64,000 nucleotides of DNA from LMDS01 sp039930465 (GCA_039930465.1 JBDTTU010000008.1:7349-71348), one strand, 5' to 3'; positions 53,614-63,565 are shown, numbered from the stretch's first letter. The notes: generated from the letters alone by a model not told the origin. Program-made: numbers and translations.

Positions 53614-54316
53614 CCGCCAGATCCAGCAGGTTCGGCCAGTCGACCGCGCTGGCGTTCACGAAGCCGTAGTTCAGGGCGGTTACCCGAACCTCGCCGCTGC
53701 GCGCAGATGCTGCGGGGAAACGGGGGTGGATCAGGATCGAGTCGGTGCGGTTCTGCACGCCGGAGTCGTAGACCAGCGTGCTGCTGCCTTCGGCGTACAG
53801 CCGCAGCCGGCAGGTGCTGCTGCTCGATGTCTGCTGCGTCCCGCCTTCAAACGGCAGGACTTGCGTTTGAACGAAACCGGTGCCGCTGCCGTCACCGTCG
53901 AACAGATCGAAATCGAGGTTGACGCTGGAATCGAAGTAGTTCTCTATGCCGCGCAGCGCGGGCACCAGGCGGGCCGAGGCGAAGTGGCGGTAGAAGACGA
54001 ACAGGCTCGGCAACGACGAGCGGGCGTCGACGAGCACGTTGTCGAAGTCGAAGGTCGCGCCACCGCCGGGTTGCCGCACGCGGACCGTGTAGTAGGCGCT
54101 GTCGAAGTCGACCGGGTTCGTGAGGCCAGTGAACGGCACGCCGGAGCCAATGAGGGTTGAGCCGACCGACACATCGGCGCTCGGAAACTCCGGGTCCACG
54201 TTCAACACCCACACCCGTTGCAGGCCCGGCCCGTCGTCACCCCCGCCACAGCCGGCGAGTGTGGAGGCCGCGCTCGCGGCAAACAGGCCGATGATCTTGC
54301 GCCGGTCGATGGACAT
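53552..54316 (-). CDS. Exported lipoprotein, DUF4397-like
   Basis: This 254-residue protein starts MSIDRRKIIGLFAASAASTLAGCGGG, combining a twin-arginine-like motif with a lipobox (LAGC). The mature part (RVWVLNVDPEFPSADVSVGSTLIG) resembles DUF4397 beta-rich domains, and the tail has a second similar repeat. Function is unknown. Its 3' end overlaps the convergent prfC by 62 bases, which is long; the tail after about residue 235 is antisense to the end of prfC. Confidence 0.75.
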   Translation of the reverse strand: MSIDRRKIIGLFAASAASTLAGCGGGDDGPGLQRVWVLNVDPEFPSADVSVGSTLIGSGVPFTGLTNPVDFDSAYYTVRVRQPGGGATFDFDNVLVDARSSLPSLFVFYRHFASARLVPALRGIENYFDSSVNLDFDLFDGDGSGTGFVQTQVLPFEGGTQQTSSSSTCRLRLYAEGSSTLVYDSGVQNRTDSILIHPRFPAASARSGEVRVTALNYGFVNASAVDWPNLLDLAVSLPAVSGTPDPRVRGVRGT

Positions 54317-54412
54317 GGGAGTCTCCTGTGCGTGAGTGGGTAGGTCGAGTCAGTGTGACCATAACGCAGCTCGCGCCGAATCGGCGTACGACGAGACCGC
54401 GACAATGGCGGG

Positions 54413-55291
54413 ATGCCGTCTGACGCGCCCGCCCCGTCCCGCCTTTCCTTGTACCTGGACCTGATTCGCTGGAACCGGCCCGCGGGCAGTTACCTCTTGT
54501 TGTGGCCCACGCTCTCGGCACTGTGGATCGCGGCAGGTGGCTTCCCCGGCTGGCACCTGGCTGTCGTGTTCACGCTCGGCACCTTCCTGATGCGCAGCGC
54601 CGGCTGCACCGTGAACGACGTGGCCGACCGCGACTTCGACAGACATGTGAAGCGCACCGCGAACCGGCCGGTGACGAGCGGCGCGGTCAGCACGCGCGAG
54701 GCGTTGTTGCTCGGCAGCGTGCTGGCCTTGCTGGCCTTCGCCCTGGTGCTCACGATCAACACCGCCACGGTTCTGTGGAGCTTTGCCGCGCTGGCAGTCA
54801 GCATCTTCTACCCGTTCACGAAGCGCTTCTTCTCGATGCCGCAAGCGGTGCTGGGCGTGGCCTTCAGCTTCGGCATTCCGATGGCTTTCGCCGCAGTGCG
54901 TGGCGAGGTGCCGGCGCTGGCCTGGTGGCTGCTCGCCGGCAACCTGTTCTGGGTGCTGGCCTACGACACCGAGTACGCGATGGTCGACCGCGACGACGAT
55001 CTCAGGATCGGCATCCAGACCTCGGCCATCACCCTTGGCCGGTTCGACGTGGCCGCGGTGATGGCGAGTTACGCCGCCTACCTCGTGGTCTGGGCCGCAC
55101 TCGGCCTGCAGCTCGGCCTGCGCTGGCCCTATTTCGTGGGGCTGGCGGCGGCCGCAGGCATCGCCGGCTGGCATTACACGCTGATCCGCGAACGCTCGCG
55201 CGACGGCTGCTTCCGCGCGTTCCGGCTCAACCACTGGGTCGGCTTCGTGGTGTTCGTGGGCGTGTTGCTGGCGTTCGCGGTTTCGGAATAG
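54413..55291 (+). CDS. ubiA: 4-hydroxybenzoate polyprenyltransferase
   Basis: UbiA attaches the polyprenyl chain to 4-hydroxybenzoate in ubiquinone synthesis at the inner membrane. The 292-residue protein has about 8 membrane segments and both aspartate-rich motifs, NDVADRDFDRHV and YDTEYAMVDRDDD, which bind magnesium-diphosphate. Full length. Divergent from the lipoprotein gene. Confidence 0.96.
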   Translation: MPSDAPAPSRLSLYLDLIRWNRPAGSYLLLWPTLSALWIAAGGFPGWHLAVVFTLGTFLMRSAGCTVNDVADRDFDRHVKRTANRPVTSGAVSTREALLLGSVLALLAFALVLTINTATVLWSFAALAVSIFYPFTKRFFSMPQAVLGVAFSFGIPMAFAAVRGEVPALAWWLLAGNLFWVLAYDTEYAMVDRDDDLRIGIQTSAITLGRFDVAAVMASYAAYLVVWAALGLQLGLRWPYFVGLAAAAGIAGWHYTLIRERSRDGCFRAFRLNHWVGFVVFVGVLLAFAVSE

Positions 55292-55339
55292 CATCGGCTC
55301 GTCGCCGGCTGGCCGGTGGCCCCACCCAGGGGGCGCCCG

Positions 55340-56491
55340 ATGAAAACCGCTGCCGTGCTGTTGATCTGTTTGTGCCTCGTCGCCTGCGCGAGCGCGCCAC
55401 CGATGCCGCCGGCCGAAGGCCTGTTCCACGACGAACTTTTCGAAGCGCCTTCGGCGCCGATCCGGCCCGACGACGCCATGGCCATCAGCGCCCAGATGCG
55501 CCAATACATCGCCGCCAAGATCAAGAGCAAGGCCGGTTTTGTCGACCGCAAGCAGCAACTGATCGACGCGCTCTACAGCAAAGACGATCTGATGCTCGAA
55601 TACGACGCGGCCATCACGCGCACCGCAGCACAAGCCTTCGAGGCGCGCTCAGGCAACTGCCTCGCGCTCGTGATGATGACGGCTGCGTTCGCGAAGGAAC
55701 TCGGCCTCTCGGTGCGTTACCAGAGCGTGCTCGGCGACGATTCATGGGACCGCGCGGGCGACATCTACGTGTCGGTCGGCCACGTCAACCTGACGCTGTC
55801 AGACCGGCCGCCGCAGGCTGGCTTGGGGATGATGGACACGGGCCAGCTGACGGTCGACTTCGTGCCGCCGCGCACCGCCAGCGCGTTGCGCGCGCGCGTG
55901 ATCGAGGAGCACACGGTCGTGGCCATGTACCTGAACAACCGCGCCGTTGAGTCGCTCACGCGCGGCGAGGTGCGCGACGCCTACTGGTGGGCGCGCGAAG
56001 CGATCCGCAAAGACCCGCAGCTGACCAGCGCCTACATCACGCTGGCGGTGGTGTACCGCAACCAGCGCCACCCCGAGTTCGCTGAAGAGGCGCTGGAACG
56101 CGTTGCCGCCCATGAGCCGGGCAACACGAAGGTGATGTCGAACCGGGTGCTGGTGCTGCGCGACCTCGGCCGCCAGACCGAAGCCGATGCGCTGCAGAAG
56201 CAACTTGCGCAGCTCGACCCGCACCCGCCGTTCAGCTACTTCCACGAGGGCATGGCGGCGCTGCGCGAGCGCCGCTTCGAGGCGGCCAGGAAGCTGTTCA
56301 CCAAAGAGGTCGACCGCGCCCCGTACCACCACGAGTTCCAGTTCTGGCTCGCGATCACCTACCTCGAGCTGCACGACGCCGCTCGTGCAACCGCCCACCT
56401 GACCAAGGCGATGGAAGTGAGCACGACCCGCAAGGACCACGACCTCTACGCCGCCAAGCTCGGCCGCCTGAAAGCCTTGGGCCCGCAATAG
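55340..56491 (+). CDS. Lipoprotein with transglutaminase-like and TPR regions
   Basis: This 383-residue lipoprotein has the signal KTAAVLLICLCLVACAS (lipid cysteine near 16). Residues about 80-170 (ARSGNCLALVMMTAAFAKELGLSVRYQSV, VGHVNLTL) resemble a transglutaminase-like core. Residues about 220-380 form tetratricopeptide repeats (AYITLAVVYRNQRHPEFAEEALERV). The start at 55340 places the signal peptide correctly. Role unknown, probably an envelope scaffold. Confidence 0.8.
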   Translation: MKTAAVLLICLCLVACASAPPMPPAEGLFHDELFEAPSAPIRPDDAMAISAQMRQYIAAKIKSKAGFVDRKQQLIDALYSKDDLMLEYDAAITRTAAQAFEARSGNCLALVMMTAAFAKELGLSVRYQSVLGDDSWDRAGDIYVSVGHVNLTLSDRPPQAGLGMMDTGQLTVDFVPPRTASALRARVIEEHTVVAMYLNNRAVESLTRGEVRDAYWWAREAIRKDPQLTSAYITLAVVYRNQRHPEFAEEALERVAAHEPGNTKVMSNRVLVLRDLGRQTEADALQKQLAQLDPHPPFSYFHEGMAALRERRFEAARKLFTKEVDRAPYHHEFQFWLAITYLELHDAARATAHLTKAMEVSTTRKDHDLYAAKLGRLKALGPQ

Positions 56492-56522
56492 CGGCGCCGA
56501 GCAGCGTCGCGCAGTCAGTGAA

Positions 56523-57794
56523 TCACGGGTAAAGGCCGCGCTCTTCGCGCGCGATCAGGATGCGTTCGCAGGCCACCGCGAAAGTGGCGGTGCGCAGGCT
56601 GATCTTGTGGCGGTCGGCGGTGTCCCAGATCTTCTTCAGCGCGTCGACCATGATCTTGTCCAGGCGCAGGTTGATCTCGTCTTCGCTCCAGAAGAAGCTG
56701 CTGAAGTCTTGCACCCACTCGAAGTAGCTCACCGTCACACCACCGGCATTGCAGATCACGTCGGGCACGACGAGCACGCCGCGTTCCGTCAACACATCGT
56801 CGGCATCGGGCAGGGTCGGGCCGTTCGCGCCTTCGAGCACCAGCCTGGCCTTGATACGGTTGGCGCGGGCCGCGGTGATCTGCGATTCGAGCGCGGCCGG
56901 AATCAGGATGTCGCAGTCCACATCCCAGAAGTCTTCGTTCGCAATGCGCTCGGCGCCTTTGTAGTTGCCGATGCCGCCATCGCGCTTGAGCACATCCATG
57001 GTGTCGGCGATGTCGAAGCCTCCTTTGTTCACGAGCGTGCCGGTGTGGTCTTGCACGGCCACGAGCTTGGCGCCAGCCTGCACGAACAGCTCGGCGGCCG
57101 AGCCGCCCACGTTGCCCATGCCCTGCACCGCGACGCGTGCGCCGTTCAGGTCCAGACCGATGCGGCGCGCCGCCTCGCGGCCGGTCACGAACACGCCGCG
57201 GCCGGTGGCCTTCACGCGGCCGAGCGAGCCGCCCAGGTGCAGCGGCTTGCCGGTGACGACGCCGGTGGCGGTGGTGCCGGTGTTCATCGAATACGTGTCC
57301 ATCATCCAGGCCATGATCTGGCCGTTGGTGTTCACGTCGGGCGCCGGGATGTCGCGCTGCGGGCCGATGATGATGCCGATCTCGCTGGTGTAGCGGCGCG
57401 TCATGCGCTCCAGTTCCTTCATCGACAACAGCTTCGGGTCGACGCGGATGCCGCCCTTGGCGCCGCCATACGGCAGGTTCACCGCCGCGCACTTCACCGT
57501 CATCCAGGCGCTCAGCGCCATCACTTCTTCGAGCGTCACGTCGGGGTGGAAACGCACGCCACCCTTGCCCGGCCCGCGGCTGAGGTTGTGCTGCACGCGG
57601 TAACCCTCGAAGTGCGCCACGTTGCCGTTGTCGAGCTCGATCGGCACGTCGACGATCAGCGCGCGCTTCGGCCGCTTCAGCGTTTCAGACCAGCGCGCGA
57701 GGTTGCCGAGATAGGGCAATACACGGTCAACCTGCGAGATGTAGGTGTCCCAGGCGGTGTCGCCCTTCTGGCTGACGTAGGAGAGGTAGCTCAT
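56523..57794 (-). CDS. gdhA: Glutamate dehydrogenase
   Basis: This 423-residue enzyme interconverts glutamate and 2-oxoglutarate. The family is shown by GPGKGGVRFHPDVTLEEVMALSAWMTVKCAAV, the catalytic lysine in PYGGAKGGIRVDP, and the Rossmann loop VQGMGNVGGSAAELF. The length fits the hexameric NAD(P)-dependent type. It lies downstream of proC and putA on the same strand, 172 bases apart, so glutamate from proline can flow into the TCA cycle. Confidence 0.95.
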   Translation of the reverse strand: MSYLSYVSQKGDTAWDTYISQVDRVLPYLGNLARWSETLKRPKRALIVDVPIELDNGNVAHFEGYRVQHNLSRGPGKGGVRFHPDVTLEEVMALSAWMTVKCAAVNLPYGGAKGGIRVDPKLLSMKELERMTRRYTSEIGIIIGPQRDIPAPDVNTNGQIMAWMMDTYSMNTGTTATGVVTGKPLHLGGSLGRVKATGRGVFVTGREAARRIGLDLNGARVAVQGMGNVGGSAAELFVQAGAKLVAVQDHTGTLVNKGGFDIADTMDVLKRDGGIGNYKGAERIANEDFWDVDCDILIPAALESQITAARANRIKARLVLEGANGPTLPDADDVLTERGVLVVPDVICNAGGVTVSYFEWVQDFSSFFWSEDEINLRLDKIMVDALKKIWDTADRHKISLRTATFAVACERILIAREERGLYP

Positions 57795-57966
57795 GACGTT
57801 GTCTCGTTGGTGTGGGTTTCATGCTCGGACGCGACCCGTTCGTGGCGAGTGGCCTGCATGGGGCAAGACTGTAGGCGCAGGCGCGGCAAATAGCTGCCGC
57901 GCCGCCATGCCGGCTTTGCATGACGTGAAGCGCATGCGGCATCGGCATGAGGCCCGAGCGCTGCGG

Positions 57967-58785
57967 CTACGCGCCGAATTCGTCGCCCAGTTCGGCTGCG
58001 CGATGCTGCGCGGCGCGCAGCGCCTTCACGATCGCGGGTTTCACGCCGCTGGCCTCGAGCGACATCAGGGCCGCGTAGGTCGTGCCGCCCTTCGAAGTCA
58101 CACGCTCACGCAGCACTTCAGGGGCTTCGCTCGACGCCTGCGCGAGCGCCGTGGAGCCCGCGAAGGTGGCGAGCGCCAGTTGTTTGCCCTGCGCTTCGGT
58201 CAGGCCCATCTCGCGCGCGGCCTGCATCATGGCTTCGACGAAATAGAACACGTAGGCCGGGCCGGAACCCGAGAGCGCGGTCACGGCGTCGAGGTCTGTT
58301 TCTTTCTCGACCCACAGCGTCTGGCCGGTCGGTGCGAGCACGGCCTCGACTTCAGCCCGGTCGGCGGCGGTGACCGCGCTGCTGGCATACAGGCCGGCGA
58401 TGCCTTCGCCGATCAGTGCTGGTGTGTTCGGCATGCTGCGCACGATGCGCACCGCCCCGGTGGCGCTGGCGATCGCGTCACTGCGGATGCCGGCCATCAC
58501 GCTCAGGTGCAACGCCCGGCCCACGAAGGGCGCGCAGGGCGCGGCGGCGGCGCCGAAATATTGCGGCTTGACGGCCCACACCACGAGCGCCCCGGCCGCG
58601 AGCGTGGCATCGGCCGCGGCCAGCGTGCGCACGCCGAAGTCGGCCGCGAGCTTCTTTCGCTGCTCGTCGCCCGGATCGACGACGATGATCGACGCGGCAG
58701 GGCGGCCGCTCTTGAGCAGGCCGCCGACGATGGCGCTGGCCATGTTGCCGCCGCCGATGAACACGATCGTGGATGTTGCTGTCAT
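57967..58785 (-). CDS. proC: Pyrroline-5-carboxylate reductase
   Basis: ProC reduces pyrroline-5-carboxylate to proline with NADPH. The 272-residue protein starts with the nucleotide loop IVFIGGGNMASAIVGGLL. It has RIVRSMPNTPALIGEG, the GSGPAYVFYFVEAM dimer motif, and VTSKGGTTYAAL near the end. It begins 62 bases after putA on the same strand. Proline synthesis and breakdown enzymes thus share a likely transcript, which is unusual. Confidence 0.95.
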   Translation of the reverse strand: MTATSTIVFIGGGNMASAIVGGLLKSGRPAASIIVVDPGDEQRKKLAADFGVRTLAAADATLAAGALVVWAVKPQYFGAAAAPCAPFVGRALHLSVMAGIRSDAIASATGAVRIVRSMPNTPALIGEGIAGLYASSAVTAADRAEVEAVLAPTGQTLWVEKETDLDAVTALSGSGPAYVFYFVEAMMQAAREMGLTEAQGKQLALATFAGSTALAQASSEAPEVLRERVTSKGGTTYAALMSLEASGVKPAIVKALRAAQHRAAELGDEFGA

Positions 58786-58847
58786 GGTGTGGGTGCCGTG
58801 CCGGGGACGTGATTGTGCTTGTGTGGCCTGGCGGCTGCCGGCGCCGT

Positions 58848-61847
58848 TCAGTGCACGCCGGCGAGGAGGGCCGCGTTGCCGCCGGCAGCGGCGGTGTTGA
58901 TCGTGACCGTCTGCTCGGCGCAGAAGCGGTACAGGTAGTGCGGGCCGCCGGCTTTCGGGCCGGTGCCACTGAGTCCCTCGCCGCCGAAGGGCTGCACGCC
59001 GACCACGGCACCGATCATGTTGCGGTTGACGTAGACGTTGCCGATGCGCGCCGCCGCCGCCAGACGCAAGGCGCGCGAATCGATGCGGGTCTGGATGCCG
59101 AGCGTCAGGCCGTAACCGAGCGCGTTGATCTGGGCGACGACCGCATCCACGTCGCCACCCCAGCGCACCACGTGCAAGACCGGGCCGAAGATTTCCTGCG
59201 TCACGTCGGCAATGCGCTTCAGCTCGAACGCGATCGGGGCGATCAGGCGCGGAAAGTTCGACGTGATCGGCGCCTCGCCGATCAGCGTGGCCTGCGACCG
59301 CAGCCGCTTGATGTGCGTGCTGATGCCGTCGTACGCTTCGGCATCGATCACCGGGCCGACATCGGTGGCGAGCAGCGCCGGGTCGCCGACGCTCAGTTCT
59401 CTCAGCGCGCCGCGGATCATCTCGATCACGCCGTCGGCCACGCCTTCGTGCACGCACAACAGCCGCAGCGCCGAGCAGCGCTGTCCGGCCGAGCGGAACG
59501 CGCTTTGCACGACCGCGTCGACCACCTGCTCGGGCAGCGCGGTGCTGTCGACGATCATCGCGTTGATGCCACCGGTTTCGGCGATCAGCGGCACCATCGC
59601 GCCGTCTTTGGCCGCGAGCGTGCGGTTGATGATCTTCGCGACCGCCGTGGAGCCGGTGAAACACACACCGGCGCTGCGCGGGTCGTCCACGAGCGCGGCG
59701 CCGATGGTTTCGCCGGGGCCGTGCAGCAGCGCCAGCGCGTCGCTCGGCACGCCGGCGGCGAGCAGCAGCTCGACGAAGCGCTGCGCCACGGCGGGCGTTT
59801 GTTCCGCGGGTTTGGCAGCAACGGCGTTGCCGGCGACGAGTGCGGCCACGACCTGCCCCGCGAAAATGGCCAGCGGAAAGTTCCACGGGCTGATGCACAC
59901 GAAAACACCGCGGCCGTGCAGGTGCAGTTCATTGCTTTCACCGGTGGGGCCGGGCAGCACCTGCGTGGCCAGGCGCGCTTCGGCCTGATCGGCGTAGTAG
60001 CGGCAGAAGTCGACCGCTTCGCGCACCTCGGCCACGCAGTCGCCGAGGGTCTTGTGGGCTTCTTTCACGAGCAGGCCGCAGAACTCGGGCAGGCGCGCCT
60101 CGAGCGCGTCGGCGGCGCGGCGCAAAACGGTGGCGCGCTGTGCGAGCGGCCTGTTGTTCCACGCGGTGAAGCCCGTGTGCAGGCGTGCCATCGTGGCGCT
60201 CACTTCGGTCGGTGTCGCTTCCCGGATCGGCTCGACCGCAGTGGCGCCGAGCGCGCGGTTGAGTGGCGCGCGCTCGGCCAGGCAGGCCAGGTCTACGCCA
60301 GTGGAATTGGCCCGGCCTCGTTGCGTGCCGGCCTGCCAGCCGTAGAGGGCGGCCGGCGGCGCGATACCCACGGCCGCGGCCGGCACCAGCGGCGAGGCGA
60401 GCAAGGCTTCCACGTCGACCGCTTCGTCGGACAACTGGTGCACGAACGACGAATTCGCGCCGTTTTCCAGCAGCCGGCGCACCAGGTACGCGAGCAGATC
60501 GCGGTGTTCGCCGACCGGGGCGTACACACGGACGGGAATGGCGCCGTCGCGCATCACTTCGCGGTACACCCCTTCACCCATGCCGTGCAGGCGCTGCATC
60601 TCGTACTTCGCACCCTTCACCTGCGCCATGCCGATGATCGCGGCGATGGTGCCGGCGTTGTGGGTGGCGAACTGCGGGTAGATCACGTCGTTGTTGTCGA
60701 TCAGCGCGCGCGCGCAGGCGAGGTACGAGATGTCGGTGTGGTGCTTGTGCGTGAACACCGGGTAGCCGCCCAGGCCCTGCTCTTGCGCACGCTTGATCTC
60801 GCCGTCCCAGTACGCGCCCTTCACGAGCCGCACCATCAAACGCAGGCCGTGGGCGCGGGCGATTCGGGCGACTTCTTCGACCACTTGAAGCGCTCGCGTC
60901 TGGTACGCCTGCACCGCCAAGCCGAAGCCGCGCCAATGCGGAAATTCGCGCGCGATGCGTTGTGCCAGCGCTTCCAATACGTCGAGCGAGAGTTCGAGGC
61001 GGTCGCTCTCTTCGGCGTCGATGGTCAGATTGATGTCGGCGCGAGCCGCCGGCTCGATGAGCTGCCAGACGCGCGGCAGCAGCTCGTTGAACACCCGTTC
61101 GCGCTGTGCATCTTCATAACGCGAGAACAGGGCGCTGAGCTTGATCGAGATACCGTCGGCCACTTCGGGACCCTGGCCCGACGAAGCTTTGGCGATCGCA
61201 TGGATCGCGTTCAGGTACGAGGCCAGATAACGCTGCGCATCGGCCTCGGTGCGCGCGCCTTCGCCGAGCATGTCGTAGCTGAAGCGCACGCCGCTCACGG
61301 CCTTGCGTGCGGACGTTGCTTCGCCCATCGCTTCCTTGATCGAACGGCCGAGCACGAACTGGCGGCCGAGCAGCTGGATCGCGCGCACCGTGGCGGCCAC
61401 CACCGTCTGTGCGCCCAGGCGCTTGAGCACACCGCTTTCCGCGTCGTTCTCGGGCAGGAACTTCTTCGACAGGGCGATAGCGCTGGCCGACAGGTTGGCA
61501 AGCAGCTTGTGCGGGCCGCCGGAAGCGCCATCGAAGTCGGCCTTGCCGAGCTGGTCGGCGGTGAGGGCGATGGCCGTTTCTGCATCGGGCACCCGCAACA
61601 GCGCCTCGGCCAGCCGCATCAGCGCCAGGCCTTCAGCGCTGGAAATCGGGTACTCGCGCAACAACGACTCCATGGCCCAGAACGGCGCCGGGTTGTCGCG
61701 CACCGATTGCACCCAGGGCCGCGCGCTGCGCATCGCAGCGGGCCAGCCGACCGACGTGGCGAGGCCTTGCAGCAGCGAGGCCAACACCTCGAATTCCGGC
61801 CGATACGGGTACGGCAGGCGGGCGGAGACGGGCGGTGCGCTGAACAT
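58848..61847 (-). CDS. putA: Bifunctional proline dehydrogenase / pyrroline-5-carboxylate dehydrogenase
   Basis: PutA oxidises proline to glutamate at the membrane in two steps. The 999-residue protein has the FAD-binding proline dehydrogenase barrel (RLMVRLVKGAYWDGEIKRAQ, about residues 330-350). The aldehyde dehydrogenase follows (ISPWNFPLAIF, IAETGGINAM, with the catalytic cysteine in SAGQRCSALR). It lacks the N-terminal ribbon-helix-helix domain, so it is not its own repressor; the divergent Lrp gene is the likely regulator. Confidence 0.96.
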   Translation of the reverse strand: MFSAPPVSARLPYPYRPEFEVLASLLQGLATSVGWPAAMRSARPWVQSVRDNPAPFWAMESLLREYPISSAEGLALMRLAEALLRVPDAETAIALTADQLGKADFDGASGGPHKLLANLSASAIALSKKFLPENDAESGVLKRLGAQTVVAATVRAIQLLGRQFVLGRSIKEAMGEATSARKAVSGVRFSYDMLGEGARTEADAQRYLASYLNAIHAIAKASSGQGPEVADGISIKLSALFSRYEDAQRERVFNELLPRVWQLIEPAARADINLTIDAEESDRLELSLDVLEALAQRIAREFPHWRGFGLAVQAYQTRALQVVEEVARIARAHGLRLMVRLVKGAYWDGEIKRAQEQGLGGYPVFTHKHHTDISYLACARALIDNNDVIYPQFATHNAGTIAAIIGMAQVKGAKYEMQRLHGMGEGVYREVMRDGAIPVRVYAPVGEHRDLLAYLVRRLLENGANSSFVHQLSDEAVDVEALLASPLVPAAAVGIAPPAALYGWQAGTQRGRANSTGVDLACLAERAPLNRALGATAVEPIREATPTEVSATMARLHTGFTAWNNRPLAQRATVLRRAADALEARLPEFCGLLVKEAHKTLGDCVAEVREAVDFCRYYADQAEARLATQVLPGPTGESNELHLHGRGVFVCISPWNFPLAIFAGQVVAALVAGNAVAAKPAEQTPAVAQRFVELLLAAGVPSDALALLHGPGETIGAALVDDPRSAGVCFTGSTAVAKIINRTLAAKDGAMVPLIAETGGINAMIVDSTALPEQVVDAVVQSAFRSAGQRCSALRLLCVHEGVADGVIEMIRGALRELSVGDPALLATDVGPVIDAEAYDGISTHIKRLRSQATLIGEAPITSNFPRLIAPIAFELKRIADVTQEIFGPVLHVVRWGGDVDAVVAQINALGYGLTLGIQTRIDSRALRLAAAARIGNVYVNRNMIGAVVGVQPFGGEGLSGTGPKAGGPHYLYRFCAEQTVTINTAAAGGNAALLAGVH

Positions 61848-61941
61848 GGTTGACCTCTTGTGTAGAACTAATGGCTAGGCTATGTTTGAATCGCCAGAGT
61901 TAATCTCCGAAATTTCGTCACTCTCCAGAGAGTTATTCATC

Positions 61942-62421
61942 ATGACAGCCGACTCCGCCAACCCACCGCTCGACAAGACAGACGCCAGAATCTTGCGCGT
62001 GTTGCAAAGCGACGGGCGCATCTCGAACCTGAAGCTGGCCGAAGAAGTGCACCTCTCGCCCACCGCCGTGCTCGAACGCGTGAAGCGGCTGACGCGTGAC
62101 GGTTTCATCCTCGGCTACGAGGCCAGGCTCAACCCCGACAAGCTCGGCGCCGGCCTGCTGGTCTTCATCGAGGTGGTGCTCGACCGCACCACGCACGATG
62201 CGATGAACATCTTCAAGGCCGCCGTGCAGGTGCGGCCCGAGATCCTCGAATGCCATCTGGTGGCGGGTGGCTTCGACTACCTGATCAAGACGCGCGTGGC
62301 TGATATGCAGGCCTACCGCGGCTTCGTTGGCTCGGTGATCTGGAGCTTGCCGGGGGTGCGCGAGACGCGCACCTACGCGGTGATGGAAGAGGTGAAGAAC
62401 ACGACCGCGTTGCCCATCTGA
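61942..62421 (+). CDS. Lrp/AsnC-family regulator, probable putA activator
   Basis: This 159-residue protein has the helix-turn-helix LDKTDARILRVLQSDGRISNLKLAEEVHLSPTAVLERVKRL and a RAM ligand domain (LLVFIEVVLDR ... HLVAGGFDYLIKTRV). I start at the ATG at 61942; an upstream ATG at 61882 lacks a ribosome site. It is divergent from putA across 94 bp, the usual position of the proline-responsive regulator PutR. Confidence 0.9.
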   Translation: MTADSANPPLDKTDARILRVLQSDGRISNLKLAEEVHLSPTAVLERVKRLTRDGFILGYEARLNPDKLGAGLLVFIEVVLDRTTHDAMNIFKAAVQVRPEILECHLVAGGFDYLIKTRVADMQAYRGFVGSVIWSLPGVRETRTYAVMEEVKNTTALPI

Positions 62422-62459
62422 AGGCAGCCGCAGAGGGCCGCTTGGCGCATTGATCCATT

Positions 62460-63104
62460 ATGATGGACAATAATTCCAACATGAAGGATCAAACCACCAC
62501 AACCCCGGCCGAGCCCATCAACGCCCGCATCGCACGCCGGGTGGCCGGCTTGCGGGCGGCGGGCGGTCTCTCGCTCGAAGCCCTGGCCGCCCGTTGCGAC
62601 GTGAGCCGCTCGATGATCTCGCTGATCGAGCGTGGCGAAGCCAGCGCCACCGCGGTCGTGCTCGAGAAGCTCGCCTCCGGCCTGGGCGTGCCGCTGGCTT
62701 CGCTGTTCGATGCACCACGCGCAGTTCCCGGCCCGCTGGTACGGCGCCGCGAGCAGCCCGAGTGGCGCGACCCGGCCTCCGGTTATCTGCGGCGCAACGT
62801 GTCGCCGCCCGATCATCCGTCGCGGATGCGCATCGTCGAGGTCGAATTTCCGCCCGGCAAACGCGTGGTGCTCGAAGGCGCCAGCCCCGGCGCGCCCATC
62901 GACGAACAGGTTTGGATGCTCGACGGCACGATGCATCTGACCCATGGCGGTGTCACGCACCGGCTCGAAGCCGGCGACTGTCTTGCGCTGCACATCGACG
63001 GGCCGATCGAATTCCGCAACCCGACCCGCCTGCCGGCGCGCTACGCGGTTGTCATCGCTGCCGACTCGCTGCGCCGAGCTTTCACCGCACCGAGCACGAC
63101 ATGA
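62460..63104 (+). CDS. XRE-cupin transcriptional regulator
   Basis: This 214-residue protein has an XRE helix-turn-helix (LSLEALAARCDVSRSMISLIERGEAS, about residues 35-60) and a C-terminal cupin (EQVWMLDGTMHLTHGGVTHRLEAGDCLALHIDGP). Such proteins sense small metabolites and often regulate amine or amino-acid genes. Starts at 62460, 62463 and 62481 are all possible. The stop overlaps the GNAT gene by 4 bases. Confidence 0.9.
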   Translation: MMDNNSNMKDQTTTTPAEPINARIARRVAGLRAAGGLSLEALAARCDVSRSMISLIERGEASATAVVLEKLASGLGVPLASLFDAPRAVPGPLVRRREQPEWRDPASGYLRRNVSPPDHPSRMRIVEVEFPPGKRVVLEGASPGAPIDEQVWMLDGTMHLTHGGVTHRLEAGDCLALHIDGPIEFRNPTRLPARYAVVIAADSLRRAFTAPSTT

Positions 63105-63565
63105 AGATCGAGATCGACGACCTCACGCGCCCCGCGATTCACGCGCTGCTGAACGAGCATCTGCGCAGCATGCACGCGCTGTCACCGCCGGAGAGCGTGC
63201 ACGCGCTGGATCTGGAATCGTTGCGCCGCCCCGAGATCACGTTCTGGACGGCCTGGGAGGGGCCGGTGCTTCTCGGCTGCGGCGCGCTGATGGAACTGAC
63301 CCGCACCCATGGCGAGGTGAAATCGATGCGCACGCCCGTAGCCCACCGCCGCACCGGCGCTGGGCGGGCACTGCTGATGCACATCATCGCGGTGGCCAGA
63401 TCAAGGGGATACCAACGGCTCAGCCTGGAGACCGGTTCGATGGCCGCGTTCGTGCCGGCGCGTCGGCTCTATGAAAGTGCTGGCTTCACCGAGACCGGGC
63501 CGTTCGGTGCGTACGTTGAAGACCCGAACAGCGTGTTCTTGACGCTGGCGCTGTCAGCGGGCTGA
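63101..63565 (+). CDS. GNAT-family N-acetyltransferase
   Basis: This 154-residue protein has the GNAT fold: EVKSMRTPVAHRRTGAGRALLMHIIAVARSRGY gives the acetyl-CoA loop (R-R-T-G-A-G), and RRLYESAGFTETGPFGAYVEDP is the end motif. It resembles YsnE/PsiA-type acetyltransferases. It is coupled to the XRE-cupin gene by ATGA, so its expression is probably controlled by that regulator. Confidence 0.9.
   Translation: MKIEIDDLTRPAIHALLNEHLRSMHALSPPESVHALDLESLRRPEITFWTAWEGPVLLGCGALMELTRTHGEVKSMRTPVAHRRTGAGRALLMHIIAVARSRGYQRLSLETGSMAAFVPARRLYESAGFTETGPFGAYVEDPNSVFLTLALSAG

Noticed and set aside
58773..61853. A 1026-residue plus-strand frame opposite putA
   Set aside because: It mirrors the codon positions of putA; the composition is rich in R, A, H and D without domains.
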